DNA of 64,000 bases. It comes from RUG11690 sp045616665. GTDB lineage: Bacteria > Bacteroidota > Bacteroidia > Bacteroidales > WCHB1-69. Shown piece by piece: positions 15,199-23,568 of the stretch (the stretch's first letter is position 1; the number at the start of each line of letters is the position of its first letter). Position numbers and translations under genes: made by a program. A model generated the notes under the pieces. The model saw nothing but the letters and a program-made list of their open reading frames with translations, did not search any database and was not told the origin of the DNA. The DNA lies in contig JAZLHE010000052.1 in the NCBI GenBank assembly GCA_045616665.1, forward strand, positions 22,844-86,843, written 5' to 3'.

Positions 15199-16296
15199 TT
15201 ATTTTCCTTCCAAATACTCGGTATAAGGGCGGAAACCCAAATTCTTGGTCCACTGTCCGGAAATCAACGAATCTTCGTTGTGGCTATTGACATCAATCTT
15301 AAAATGACGGTCATAGTATGTTCTGGAAGCGAAAAAGCCCAATGCGATCTTGTCTGACGCGGCGGTAATATTGGTATATTCTACCCTGTCCTGAACAATC
15401 GATGACGAGGGTTGAGCCAACTTATAATAGCGATAATACACTTCGTCACAAGCCCATAACTTAATATCAATACAGGCGTATTCAAGCCCCTGATAGTTAT
15501 CAACATAACGAACAACATTCTCATCAGGTTTGATATTTTGAGACAATATTCTAAATATGGTATTAGGTTTGAACATCGTCTGATTGCTGGCCACGAAACC
15601 TGTCGTCATACACACGTTGCTTACAGACTTATGGGTAACCTCGCCCGTGGTTTTATTCTTTTCAATATATCGAAAAGTCAAATACGCATCAATGGCGGCA
15701 GCCGATTCGGGTTGTGATTCCACCTTATAGCCCACATACCACGGATCTTCCATACAAATGTTAAAGGAAGAAATAGACTGAGACGTTCCTAAAGGAATAT
15801 TAAAACACATATTTTTTATCGTTCTCGTTTCTGCCTTGGCCAAAGTATCTTGCGTTTCCTTTTCAATGACCAGCAGACGATAACGTCGTCCCTCCTTCAG
15901 AGCATATCTTCCGCCCTGAATTATACCACTCTTGGAGCGATAAAGCACCTGGGTTGGAGCCGCAAAGTCACCCGGATTCTTAGGAATAGACATCGTCGTA
16001 TCCAAATCATAGCTATAGGAAAATTGATCATTGGCGTCATATTCTTCCAACACCACGCGAATCTTGTCGTAATAGGAAATATTGTCCAAATTCTGGGCAT
16101 AAACCAATGCATTGTCTTTCGTCAAAAAACCTTTGTAAATTTTAATGTATTGGTATTCGTCCAAAGGATTCAGCAAACCATAGATGACAATGGTTTCACG
16201 ATAATCCGAAGTAATGTTCACCTCTGGCTTACAGGCGGAAAGCAGAAGCGTCAACACTGCCACAGCGGTTATAAAGATAGCATTTATTCGTTTCAT
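15199..16296 (-). CDS. DUF4249 lipoprotein, second copy
   Basis: A 365-residue lipoprotein with a signal peptide and lipobox LLSAC (Cys22), then PEVNITSDYRETIVIYGLL, which fits DUF4249 and resembles the copy at 5893-6810 in layout though it is longer and diverged. DUF4249 proteins usually accompany a TonB-dependent receptor. Here the upstream co-directional gene, 27 bases away, is a small PorT-like barrel instead. The two probably form an operon transcribed from the promoter at 17124. The lipoprotein would sit in the outer membrane; its ligand is unknown. It appears intact. Confidence 0.8.
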   Translation of the reverse strand: MKRINAIFITAVAVLTLLLSACKPEVNITSDYRETIVIYGLLNPLDEYQYIKIYKGFLTKDNALVYAQNLDNISYYDKIRVVLEEYDANDQFSYSYDLDTTMSIPKNPGDFAAPTQVLYRSKSGIIQGGRYALKEGRRYRLLVIEKETQDTLAKAETRTIKNMCFNIPLGTSQSISSFNICMEDPWYVGYKVESQPESAAAIDAYLTFRYIEKNKTTGEVTHKSVSNVCMTTGFVASNQTMFKPNTIFRILSQNIKPDENVVRYVDNYQGLEYACIDIKLWACDEVYYRYYKLAQPSSSIVQDRVEYTNITAASDKIALGFFASRTYYDRHFKIDVNSHNEDSLISGQWTKNLGFRPYTEYLEGK

Positions 16297-16323
16297 TTAC
16301 AAGATATTAGAAGAAAATCTCGT

Positions 16324-17106
16324 TTATTCATCATATAAATTCACATCCCTAATCCATTTCACGCCCACCCGTTCGCCACGCTTGTTTTCGTGCGTGTTTT
16401 CAGTATATTTTTCTTTAAATGAATAAACCAGTCGCAAAGAAAACATATTGTTGTACTGTTTTTTATATTCTGTCGGCAAAGTGGTATTGGAATATTCGAT
16501 TACAAAATTACGAATAGGGGCTAAAGAATATTGGAAGCGGAATTCCAGTTTCAAGCCCTTGTACAGCATAAACTTGACATCGGCCACCACGCTCCAGTCG
16601 CTGGTGCGGTAGGTTCCCGAATTAATGCTGGTGTTCCTTTTGAAACCGTTGTACCATTCCTGGGCACGCACCAAACGGCCCCAGGCAAAACCCAGTCCGA
16701 ACGCACAGCCCGTATGCCAATCCTCGTAATGGAAAAGTACGGGAATCTCCACATAATCCAAGTCGATACGACATTTATACTTTGCCGATGGGTGAAATTC
16801 CGCAGAACGGTTCACATCCAAGAACGTAGCCGGAGCATAATTGGTGGTATCGAACGGTCTCGTCGTGCTTGAACGGGAACCTTTTTGGGTATAAAGCAGT
16901 TCGACCGTGGCAAACCATTGCATTTTCTTATCCAAAGCAATCATCACGCTGGCACCGCCAACGAAACCGGGTTTGCGGTAACCGCGAACATCATCGCCTT
17001 CCACTTGAGACAAATTGCCCCCTAAAATCAGCGAACCGATAAAACGCTGTGAATAGCCCAGGGTCACACACAGACAGCAAAAAACGATGAGGACAAACTT
17101 CTTCAT
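16324..17106 (-). CDS. PorT-like outer-membrane beta-barrel protein
   Basis: A 260-residue outer-membrane barrel protein. A signal peptide (residues 1-19, ending LGYSQ) is followed by alternating strands with Gly and aromatic residues, including IGSLILGGNLSQVEGDD near the mature N-terminus, a common opening in the PorT/porin-family beta-barrel proteins of Bacteroidota. A Lys/Arg-rich C-terminus follows the last strand, which is unusual because barrel proteins tend to end in an aromatic residue. It is not clearly the T9SS PorT itself; the family is large. It is co-transcribed with the following DUF4249 gene and is preceded by a -7 box and a perfect 16-base palindrome. Confidence 0.72.
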   Translation of the reverse strand: MKKFVLIVFCCLCVTLGYSQRFIGSLILGGNLSQVEGDDVRGYRKPGFVGGASVMIALDKKMQWFATVELLYTQKGSRSSTTRPFDTTNYAPATFLDVNRSAEFHPSAKYKCRIDLDYVEIPVLFHYEDWHTGCAFGLGFAWGRLVRAQEWYNGFKRNTSINSGTYRTSDWSVVADVKFMLYKGLKLEFRFQYSLAPIRNFVIEYSNTTLPTEYKKQYNNMFSLRLVYSFKEKYTENTHENKRGERVGVKWIRDVNLYDE

Positions 17107-17122
17107 ATTCTAAATTTAGAAT
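17107..17122. promoter_or_regulatory. Perfect 16-base palindrome in the leader of the PorT-like gene
   Basis: ATTCTAAATTTAGAAT is its own reverse complement and sits exactly between the -7 box and the start codon of the PorT-like gene. It could be a repressor operator or form a hairpin that covers the translation start. It is AT-rich, so chance occurrence is possible. Confidence 0.4.
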
Positions 17123-17123
17123 G

Positions 17124-17131
17124 CAAAAATA
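17124..17131 (-). promoter_or_regulatory. -7 promoter element for the PorT-like/DUF4249 operon
   Basis: The minus strand reads TATTTTTG followed by C. It is 17 bases upstream of the ATG at 17106. The remaining spacer, to 17358, shows nothing recognisable. Confidence 0.65.
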
Positions 17132-17358
17132 CAAAAAATATATACACATTGGGACTTGTTCGGATTGAAATGTCATTTCTCCGCTCCATTTTCTACCAAT
17201 CCTTTTATTTTCAAACCTTTAACACATTCATTTTCAGAATTATTACTTTACGTCTTGCTGCATTTTTCATTTATAATTTCGCCATTTTCTCTTGATAGAA
17301 TCGCAACTCGAAAATCAAGCCAACACAGCAAGCCATAAACCCTAACTTCACATCACCG

Positions 17359-18711
17359 TTACCACGCCCACAGCAGCAACCCACAACAGATAATGATACC
17401 CGATACGACAAGGTCAATGATGCAGAATCCCATAATGTCCTTGGCATTGAGTTTGGCGATAGCCAAAGCGGGAATGGCCCAGAAAGGTTGAATGAGATTG
17501 GTCCACGCATCACCCCAAGCAATGGCAATGCCCGTCAAACCAGGATCCACACCGAGGTTGGCACCGGCAGCAAACATAATCGGGGCCTGAATAGCCCAAT
17601 GACCACCGCCAGACGGGACGAACATATTGAGTATCGCGGCACAGAGGAAGGTCAATAACGGATAGGTTTGCGGTGTGGAAATGGAAATACACGCATCGCT
17701 AATGACGGTTCCGAAACAAATGCCGGAAGCGCCCACGCCCGTGATAATCCCCATAATGCCCGCATAAAACGGGAACTGTAGAATAATGCCCGCCGCCCCT
17801 GATGCCGCCTTGGAAAACGCCCTTACGTATGCCAACGGTGTGCCGTGAAGGATGACGCCTGTAAACAAAAACAGCATAATTACGGAATTCAAGTCCAAAG
17901 AACCGCCTCTAAAACCAAGATTAATAATCAAATATCCAAAGCCCAAAAGAGCTAAAATCCAACTCAGCAGACGGCTGTTTTCCATCTTTTCCGCCGGTGT
18001 TTCGGCTTTCACAACCAACTTGGGCGTATCTTCCTCCAACAAACAGGGATCCACCGTAATCACGTGTTCCGCCTTGGGATGCATCAACGCATTGACCAGC
18101 ACCAAGGTCAAAATGACCACTATCACCATTGCGACATTATGCCAATCCAAAATCGTTGTCGAAATAGGGACAGGACTTGTCAACACCCCATTGGTGGCAT
18201 TTTTCAAAGAATCGCCCGGAGTGGCCATAGTAAGTGGAATGGAACCGGAAAGCCCAGCGTGCCACACCACGAAACCACTATAGGCGGAAGCAATCAGCAG
18301 ACGATAATCAACACCCTTGAGCTTGCGAGCAATTTCCTTGGCGAAAATAACCCCCACAATCAAGCCAAATCCCCAGTTTATCCAGCAGGCAACAGCCGAA
18401 ATACCCGTTACCAGAGCAATGGCACCGGCAGGTGTTTTAGGCAGAGAGGCCAATGCGCTGATTCCCTTTTTTACCACCGGAGCGGCCGCCAATGTCGAAC
18501 CGCAAACCAAAACCAATGCCATTTGCATAGCGAAAGCCAGCAAACCCCACACGCCGTTGCCCCAATGTTCCACCACCTCTATGGGTGTCTGTCGGCAAAT
18601 CGGCATCGCCAAACACGCAGCCAACAAGGTAAGTATAATGGCAAAAATAAAAGGTTCTGGCAGATAACGCTGAACAAGTTTGACACAAGCCCTGATTATT
18701 TTCTGAAACAT
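17359..18711 (-). CDS. Short-chain fatty acid transporter, AtoE family
   Basis: A 450-residue inner-membrane protein with about 11-12 hydrophobic segments. It starts with the family-typical amphipathic N-terminus MFQKIIRACVKLVQRYLPEPF and contains GISAVACWINWGFGL and a Gly-rich VPSGGGHWAIQ loop that are characteristic of AtoE/TIGR00366 proteins. These are predicted to take up short-chain fatty acids such as butyrate or acetoacetate. The C-terminal LLLWAW is a natural end and the gene is full length. No acetoacetate degradation genes (atoDA) are adjacent, so substrate and direction are inferred from family only. It lies 83 bases from the terC stop. Confidence 0.88.
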   Translation of the reverse strand: MFQKIIRACVKLVQRYLPEPFIFAIILTLLAACLAMPICRQTPIEVVEHWGNGVWGLLAFAMQMALVLVCGSTLAAAPVVKKGISALASLPKTPAGAIALVTGISAVACWINWGFGLIVGVIFAKEIARKLKGVDYRLLIASAYSGFVVWHAGLSGSIPLTMATPGDSLKNATNGVLTSPVPISTTILDWHNVAMVIVVILTLVLVNALMHPKAEHVITVDPCLLEEDTPKLVVKAETPAEKMENSRLLSWILALLGFGYLIINLGFRGGSLDLNSVIMLFLFTGVILHGTPLAYVRAFSKAASGAAGIILQFPFYAGIMGIITGVGASGICFGTVISDACISISTPQTYPLLTFLCAAILNMFVPSGGGHWAIQAPIMFAAGANLGVDPGLTGIAIAWGDAWTNLIQPFWAIPALAIAKLNAKDIMGFCIIDLVVSGIIICCGLLLWAW

Positions 18712-18794
18712 TCTATTACATTTTAAAGATTAATCAAATTAGCAATCCACGACAAACGACCATCCATCGTCGTAACATTCCACAAAAAAAGCAC

Positions 18795-19838
18795 TTATGC
18801 GGTCTTGACTTTAGGAGGAAACAACAACGACAGGACCACACTCAACAACAAAATGCCTATGATTACAATCATAGAGACAAACGTGTCAATTTTGACTCCC
18901 ACCAATGGCAAAAGCATTTTCACCCCGATGAAAGTCAACAATACCGACAAGCCGATTTTCAAGTAAGCGAACTTGTCCATCACACTTTCCAACATAAAGA
19001 ACAAGGAACGCAAACCCAAAATCGCAAAAATATTGGAGAAAAAGACAATATATTGATCCTGCGTAATGGAAAAAATGGCAGGAATAGAGTCAAAAGCAAA
19101 AATAATGTCCGAAAACTCAATAATCATCAAGACAACAAACAACGGCGTACAAAGCCAACGGCCATCAGTTTTAGCAAAGAAATCGTGACCATGGAATGAA
19201 GAAGTGGCCAATTTGCGTTTCGACAAGAATTTCACCACAGGATGATTTTCAACATCAACGCTTTCTTTCTGATTTCGTTTAACGAACATTTTAACACCCG
19301 TATAGACAAGGAATGCGCCAAAGAGAAAGAGAATCCAATGAAAACGCTGTATCAGAGCCCCTGCCGCAAAAATAAAGGTGAATCGCAATACAATAGCTCC
19401 CAAAATACCATAAAACAAAACCCGATGATAATATTTCTTTTCCACACCAAATCCCATAAAAATCATTATCATCACGAAGATATTGTCAATAGACAAGGAT
19501 TCTTCTACCAGATAGCCGGTGAAATATTCCATTGCCATGGTATGTCGATACAATTTGACGTTGTAATCCAATGGTTTGCTCCAATCAAAAGCCAGTTCGT
19601 GTCCGTGCAACTGGTTGATGGCAATGAGTTGTTCCTGCGTATGAACACCGTGAATGAGTTCGCCACCGAAGAAGATAAAAACGCCAAAGGCAACCGCCAA
19701 GGCCACCCAAATTCCCGTCCACATTAGTGCCTCCTTAAAAGAAACCACGTGGTCGTCTTTATGAAAAACCCCTAAATCCAACAGCAACAGCGTAATCACT
19801 CCCACAAAAAAGATAAGCATAAACAACCCCTGATTCAT
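18795..19838 (-). CDS. TerC/Alx-family membrane protein (metal exporter type)
   Basis: A 347-residue inner-membrane protein with about nine transmembrane helices. Family motifs are EALMWTGIWVALAVAFG near residue 35, TGYLVEESLSIDNIFVM near 107, and a second acidic motif in IEFSDIIFAFDSIPAI near 240. The paired acidic segments are the probable cation path. TerC/Alx proteins are linked to manganese export or to metal loading of exported proteins. A -7 box lies 38 bases upstream. I looked for the yybP-ykoY manganese riboswitch in the leader and found no room for one. The gene looks complete. Confidence 0.9.
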   Translation of the reverse strand: MNQGLFMLIFFVGVITLLLLDLGVFHKDDHVVSFKEALMWTGIWVALAVAFGVFIFFGGELIHGVHTQEQLIAINQLHGHELAFDWSKPLDYNVKLYRHTMAMEYFTGYLVEESLSIDNIFVMIMIFMGFGVEKKYYHRVLFYGILGAIVLRFTFIFAAGALIQRFHWILFLFGAFLVYTGVKMFVKRNQKESVDVENHPVVKFLSKRKLATSSFHGHDFFAKTDGRWLCTPLFVVLMIIEFSDIIFAFDSIPAIFSITQDQYIVFFSNIFAILGLRSLFFMLESVMDKFAYLKIGLSVLLTFIGVKMLLPLVGVKIDTFVSMIVIIGILLLSVVLSLLFPPKVKTA

Positions 19839-19875
19839 CTTTAATACTTTTATTATTAATACATAGATTCAGCGG

Positions 19876-19883
19876 CAAAAATA
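19876..19883 (-). promoter_or_regulatory. -7 promoter element for the terC-like gene
   Basis: The minus strand reads TATTTTTG followed by C, 37 bases upstream of the ATG at 19838. A small ATCCC/GGGAT hairpin at 19901-19914 lies upstream of this box and so is not in the transcript. Confidence 0.62.
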
Positions 19884-20007
19884 CAAAAAATTACGGAATT
19901 ATCCCTTTGGGGATTGCTCTCGCGGTGAAATGTTTTAAAATAAATATTACAAGGAATTTGAAGAGATACGGCAACAAAAACCATAAAAAAGCACTCGACA
20001 ACAATCG

Positions 20008-20439
20008 CTAACGCTTTTTATCAAAAAATTCTTTTAACAACTGCGCGGCTTCCGCTTCCAAGACACCTTTACACACTTCTGTTTTGGGATGAAGAAGATT
20101 TTGAGGAATCAGCGAATACCCTTTTTTAGGATCGGAAGCAGCATACACCACCCTGCCGATTTGCGCCCAAGCCAATGCCCCGGCACACATTACGCAAGGT
20201 TCCAAGGTTACATATAAAGTACAATCCGTCAAATATTTAGCACCCAAATAATTAGAAGCTGCCGTGATGGCCTGCATTTCTGCGTGGGCAGTTACATCGT
20301 GCAAAACCTGCGTCCGATTATGCCCTTTGCCAATAATTTGACCATTAGCCACCACCACGGCGCCAACCGGCACTTCATCTTCCTCAAAGGCATCTTGAGC
20401 CTCATTCAATGCTGAACGCATAAAATACTCGTCATTCAT
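20008..20439 (-). CDS. tadA: tRNA adenosine(34) deaminase / nucleoside deaminase
   Basis: A 143-residue zinc deaminase. The zinc and proton-shuttle motif HAEMQAI gives His52 and Glu54; PCVMCAGAL gives Cys82 and Cys85. Length and the DEVPVGAVVV opening fit TadA, which converts A34 to inosine in tRNA-Arg(ACG); guanine or cytosine deaminases of the same fold are a less likely alternative. It is 22 bases downstream of tlyA on the same strand and probably in one transcript with it. Everything needed for catalysis is present. Confidence 0.88.
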   Translation of the reverse strand: MNDEYFMRSALNEAQDAFEEDEVPVGAVVVANGQIIGKGHNRTQVLHDVTAHAEMQAITAASNYLGAKYLTDCTLYVTLEPCVMCAGALAWAQIGRVVYAASDPKKGYSLIPQNLLHPKTEVCKGVLEAEAAQLLKEFFDKKR

Positions 20440-20461
20440 CTAAATCAATAATTTAAATTGA

Positions 20462-21271
20462 TTAACGCAAATTCTGCTTTGCTTTTTTCACCTGTTCTGC
20501 CAATATTTCAAATTTATAACGAAAACCTGTGTCCTTTTGAGAAAACAAAGCTAAAAATTCAACATTTTTATTCTTTTCAAACAAAGTAGAAACGGCAATA
20601 TTATTCAAATAAAAACCATCTATAGTAGCTTCCGCCAACACCCGCTGAATAGCCGTTTTATATCCTTTATCATCGGTTACGATTCCACTGCGATTCAAGA
20701 AGGAAGCCCCTGCTTCAAATTGCGGTTTAATCAACAACATCAACCGGGCATTCTCTTTCATAAAAGTTTTAAAATAAGGAAACAGATAAGTCAACGAAAT
20801 AAAGGAAACATCGGAAACAATCCAATCAAATTTTTGATTTTCAACATCCTCCAATGTCAGATCGCGAAAATCCTTGTTTTCAATAGACGAGACTTGATTT
20901 GATGCTCTCAAAGTCGGGTGAAGTTGTTCGGTTCCCACATCAACGGCCACCACGAAATCGGCACCACATTGCAAGGCACAATCCGTGAATCCGCCCGTGG
21001 AGCTTCCCACATCCAGCACCCGTTTACCCGCAAAATCAAGTTGAAAGTCCTTGATCGCCTTTTCCAACTTCAGTCCTCCCCTACTTACAAACTTGTTAAA
21101 AATATCAATGACCGAAACCACGTCTGTTTCAACAATATCTTTGGACGATTTGTCCACCAAATTTCCATTCACCGTCACCGTTTTTTGCGCGACGGCGTCC
21201 TGAGCCCGTTCACGAGATGTAAAGAAATGGTTTTCAACAAGATATTTATCGAGACGCATAACTTTTGGCAT
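20462..21271 (-). CDS. tlyA: TlyA-family rRNA methyltransferase (S4 + FtsJ domains)
   Basis: A 269-residue protein with an N-terminal S4 RNA-binding domain (MRLDKYLVEN to about residue 65) and a SAM-dependent FtsJ-type domain: VLDVGSSTGGFTDCALQ near residue 90 binds SAM, and the K-D-K-type catalytic residues are spread through WIVSDVSFISL and LIKPQFEAG. TlyA 2'-O-methylates rRNA (16S C1409 and 23S C1920 in mycobacteria). The old name hemolysin A is misleading. It precedes tadA by 22 bases and follows pepD by 83 bases that contain a possible hairpin. Confidence 0.9.
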   Translation of the reverse strand: MPKVMRLDKYLVENHFFTSRERAQDAVAQKTVTVNGNLVDKSSKDIVETDVVSVIDIFNKFVSRGGLKLEKAIKDFQLDFAGKRVLDVGSSTGGFTDCALQCGADFVVAVDVGTEQLHPTLRASNQVSSIENKDFRDLTLEDVENQKFDWIVSDVSFISLTYLFPYFKTFMKENARLMLLIKPQFEAGASFLNRSGIVTDDKGYKTAIQRVLAEATIDGFYLNNIAVSTLFEKNKNVEFLALFSQKDTGFRYKFEILAEQVKKAKQNLR

Positions 21272-21285
21272 TAATAGGATAACAA

Positions 21286-21337
21286 ATTAAGAAGTCAAGA
21301 AACCGGATAAAAAAACTCAATTTCCCGACTTCTTAAT
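21286..21337 (-). terminator. Long inverted repeat between pepD and tlyA, possible terminator
   Basis: ATTAAGAAGTC and its exact complement GACTTCTTAAT enclose a 30-base AT-rich loop. It lies just 3' of pepD. The long loop and lack of a clear T-run on the minus strand make terminator function uncertain; an mRNA-stabilising hairpin is possible. Confidence 0.4.
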
Positions 21338-21354
21338 AATCTATAATTCAAACA

Positions 21355-22818
21355 TTATTTTTGAACAGGAACATTTTTCAGCACTTCCACGAGGAAATCC
21401 CAGAATTTGCCTACGGATTCGATATTCACCTTTTCGTCTGGAGAGTGTGGATGACTGATGGTTGGTCCAAATGAAATCATATCCCATTCAGGATAGCAAA
21501 CGCCGAACAAACCGCATTCCAGGCCAGCGTGAATAGCCATCGTAACGGGTTCTTTTTTGAATTTCTTCTTGTAAACTTCCATACAGGTCTTCAAAATTGG
21601 AGATTCCATATTGGGTTTCCAACCAGGATAAGCCCCCGTGAGTTCGATTTCGGCACCTGCCAATTCTGCGATGGCAGTCATCTTTTGTCCCAAAGCTTCC
21701 TTAGCGGAATCCACCGAGCTGCGGAGGAGGCACTTCAGCGACATTTCACCCTTGGCGGCATTAAACACGGCCAAATTGTTGGAAGTTTCAACCAAATCTT
21801 TCATAGAATCACTCATTCTCTGAACGCCGTTAGGAATAGCAAAAACCATATTGACGATGCGTTTTTGTGCTTCTTCCGCAATCATTTTCTTCGGCGTATC
21901 CACAGCACTGACCTTGACATCCATATCGGGTTCGGTAAGGGCAAATTCGGCTTTTACCGTATCGGCAAACTTCTTCACGAAACGTTTGTAAGCGGCCACT
22001 TTGTCTTCTGGAAGAACCACAACGGCAACAGCTTCACGAGGAATTGCGTTGCGCAGGCTACCTGCCTTAACAGAACAGATGTTGGCTTCGTATTTGTCAA
22101 TAGAAGATTTCAACAATCTCACCATCAGCTTATTGGCATTGGCACGACCCAAATTGATATCCATACCTGAATGGCCACCCTTCAACCCAGTGATGAACAG
22201 CTGCAATGCCTTCATACCGGCAGGAACCGATTTTTCCTTATATTTCATAGTAATGTTGGCATCCAAGCCACCAGCGCAACCCAAATAAAGTTCTCCTTCG
22301 GTCTCGGAATCCAAATTGATCAGGATCTTGCCATTCAACAGACCTTTTTTCAAGCCGAAAGCTCCGGTCATACCGGTTTCTTCATCCACCGTACACAAAA
22401 CTTCAATGGGGCCGTGGGCAAGTTTCTTATCGACAAGGATAGCCAATGCCGCAGCGGCACCAATACCGTTGTCGGCACCCAAAGTTGTACCATTGGCCCT
22501 TACCCAACCATTGTCAATGATGGTTTCAATAGGATCCTTGGTAAAATCGTGTTTTTTATCACTATTGGCCTGAGGAACCATATCAACGTGACCTTGAAGA
22601 ATCACAGGAGTGCGGTTTTCCATACCCTTGGTGGCGGGAACGCGAAAAACGAGGTTTCCCGTTTTATCCTGAACACATTCAATCTTATTGTCTTCGGCCC
22701 ACTTTTTCAAGAAAGCAGTCAATTGGGCTTCGTGTTTTGAAGGATGTGGAACTGAGCAAATGTTGCTGAAATTTTCCCACAACTGTTTGGGATACAATTT
22801 TTTAATTTCTTCGTTCAT
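21355..22818 (-). CDS. pepD: Aminoacyl-histidine dipeptidase (peptidase M20C)
   Basis: A 487-residue cytosolic di-zinc peptidase that cleaves Xaa-His and other dipeptides. Metal and catalytic motifs are LQGHVDMV (His77, Asp79), LGADNGIGAA (Asp116) and DEETGMTGA (Glu146/Glu147). Downstream, GLKGGHSGMDI belongs to the lid/dimerisation domain, and HAGLECGLF and ISFGPTISHPHSPDE carry the last ligands. It is a normal-length M20C enzyme with no truncation. It follows the LolD-type gene by 37 bases on the same strand, part of a four-gene run that starts at 25589. Confidence 0.93.
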   Translation of the reverse strand: MNEEIKKLYPKQLWENFSNICSVPHPSKHEAQLTAFLKKWAEDNKIECVQDKTGNLVFRVPATKGMENRTPVILQGHVDMVPQANSDKKHDFTKDPIETIIDNGWVRANGTTLGADNGIGAAAALAILVDKKLAHGPIEVLCTVDEETGMTGAFGLKKGLLNGKILINLDSETEGELYLGCAGGLDANITMKYKEKSVPAGMKALQLFITGLKGGHSGMDINLGRANANKLMVRLLKSSIDKYEANICSVKAGSLRNAIPREAVAVVVLPEDKVAAYKRFVKKFADTVKAEFALTEPDMDVKVSAVDTPKKMIAEEAQKRIVNMVFAIPNGVQRMSDSMKDLVETSNNLAVFNAAKGEMSLKCLLRSSVDSAKEALGQKMTAIAELAGAEIELTGAYPGWKPNMESPILKTCMEVYKKKFKKEPVTMAIHAGLECGLFGVCYPEWDMISFGPTISHPHSPDEKVNIESVGKFWDFLVEVLKNVPVQK

Positions 22819-22855
22819 ATTATGTATTTTTAAGTTGATAATTTATGTATCAAAA

Positions 22856-23521
22856 TCATTCAGCACTTATAATTTCACCATCTCGCATAACTACCCTTCG
22901 ATCTGACAAACGAGCCAATTCTTCGTTATGCGTAACAATTACGAAAGTCTGGTGAAACTGGTCGCGCAAATCAAAAAAGAGTTGATGAAGATTTTTGGCA
23001 TTTTCCGTATCCAAGTTCCCCGACGGTTCATCAGCCAAAATCAAATCGGGATTATTGGCCAAGGCACGAGCCACAGCCACACGTTGCTGCTCACCGCCAG
23101 ACAACTCGGAAGGTTTATGCTCCATACGCGAATCCAATTTCAAGAATGACAGCAACTCCCAAGCCCTGGTTTTCGCTTCACTTCTTGTTTTTCCCGCAAT
23201 CAACATCGGCAACATCACATTCTCCACTGCCGAAAACTCAGGAAGAAGATGATGAAACTGAAAAACAAAACCGATATGCTTGCTCCGAAATTCCGACAAG
23301 GTATCATCATCCAGATTATTGACTTTCACCCCATCAATAACAACATCCCCGTTATCAGGTCTATCTAACGTACCGATCAAGTGCAGCAAAGTTGACTTTC
23401 CCGCCCCCGAAGGACCGACAATCGTAATCACCTTAGAGGATTCAATCTCTAAAGAAACATCCTTTAGAACTTTTAGTGATCCGAAACTTTTGTCAATATG
23501 ACTTAGCTGTATCATTTTCAC
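22856..23521 (-). CDS. ABC transporter ATP-binding protein, LolD/MacB type
   Basis: A 221-residue ATPase subunit with the complete nucleotide site: Walker A GPSGAGKSTLL (about residues 36-46), Q-loop in FVFQFHHLLPEFSA, signature LSGGEQQRV, Walker B LILADEP and the H-loop VTHNEEL. The FHHLLPEF segment and small size are typical of LolD, the energiser of lipoprotein release from the inner membrane. No permease (LolC/E) gene is adjacent, which is common in Bacteroidota. MacB or FtsE-like roles remain possible. It is 47 bases downstream of manA. Confidence 0.87.
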   Translation of the reverse strand: MKMIQLSHIDKSFGSLKVLKDVSLEIESSKVITIVGPSGAGKSTLLHLIGTLDRPDNGDVVIDGVKVNNLDDDTLSEFRSKHIGFVFQFHHLLPEFSAVENVMLPMLIAGKTRSEAKTRAWELLSFLKLDSRMEHKPSELSGGEQQRVAVARALANNPDLILADEPSGNLDTENAKNLHQLFFDLRDQFHQTFVIVTHNEELARLSDRRVVMRDGEIISAE

Positions 23522-23568
23522 TGCATTTGAAGTTGCAAATATACATTATTTTTCACAAAATTGCCAAT

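Noticed and set aside
19839..20007. Possible manganese (yybP-ykoY) riboswitch upstream of the TerC-like gene
   Set aside because: The -7 box is only 37 bases from the start codon, and the small hairpin seen lies upstream of the promoter, outside the transcript.
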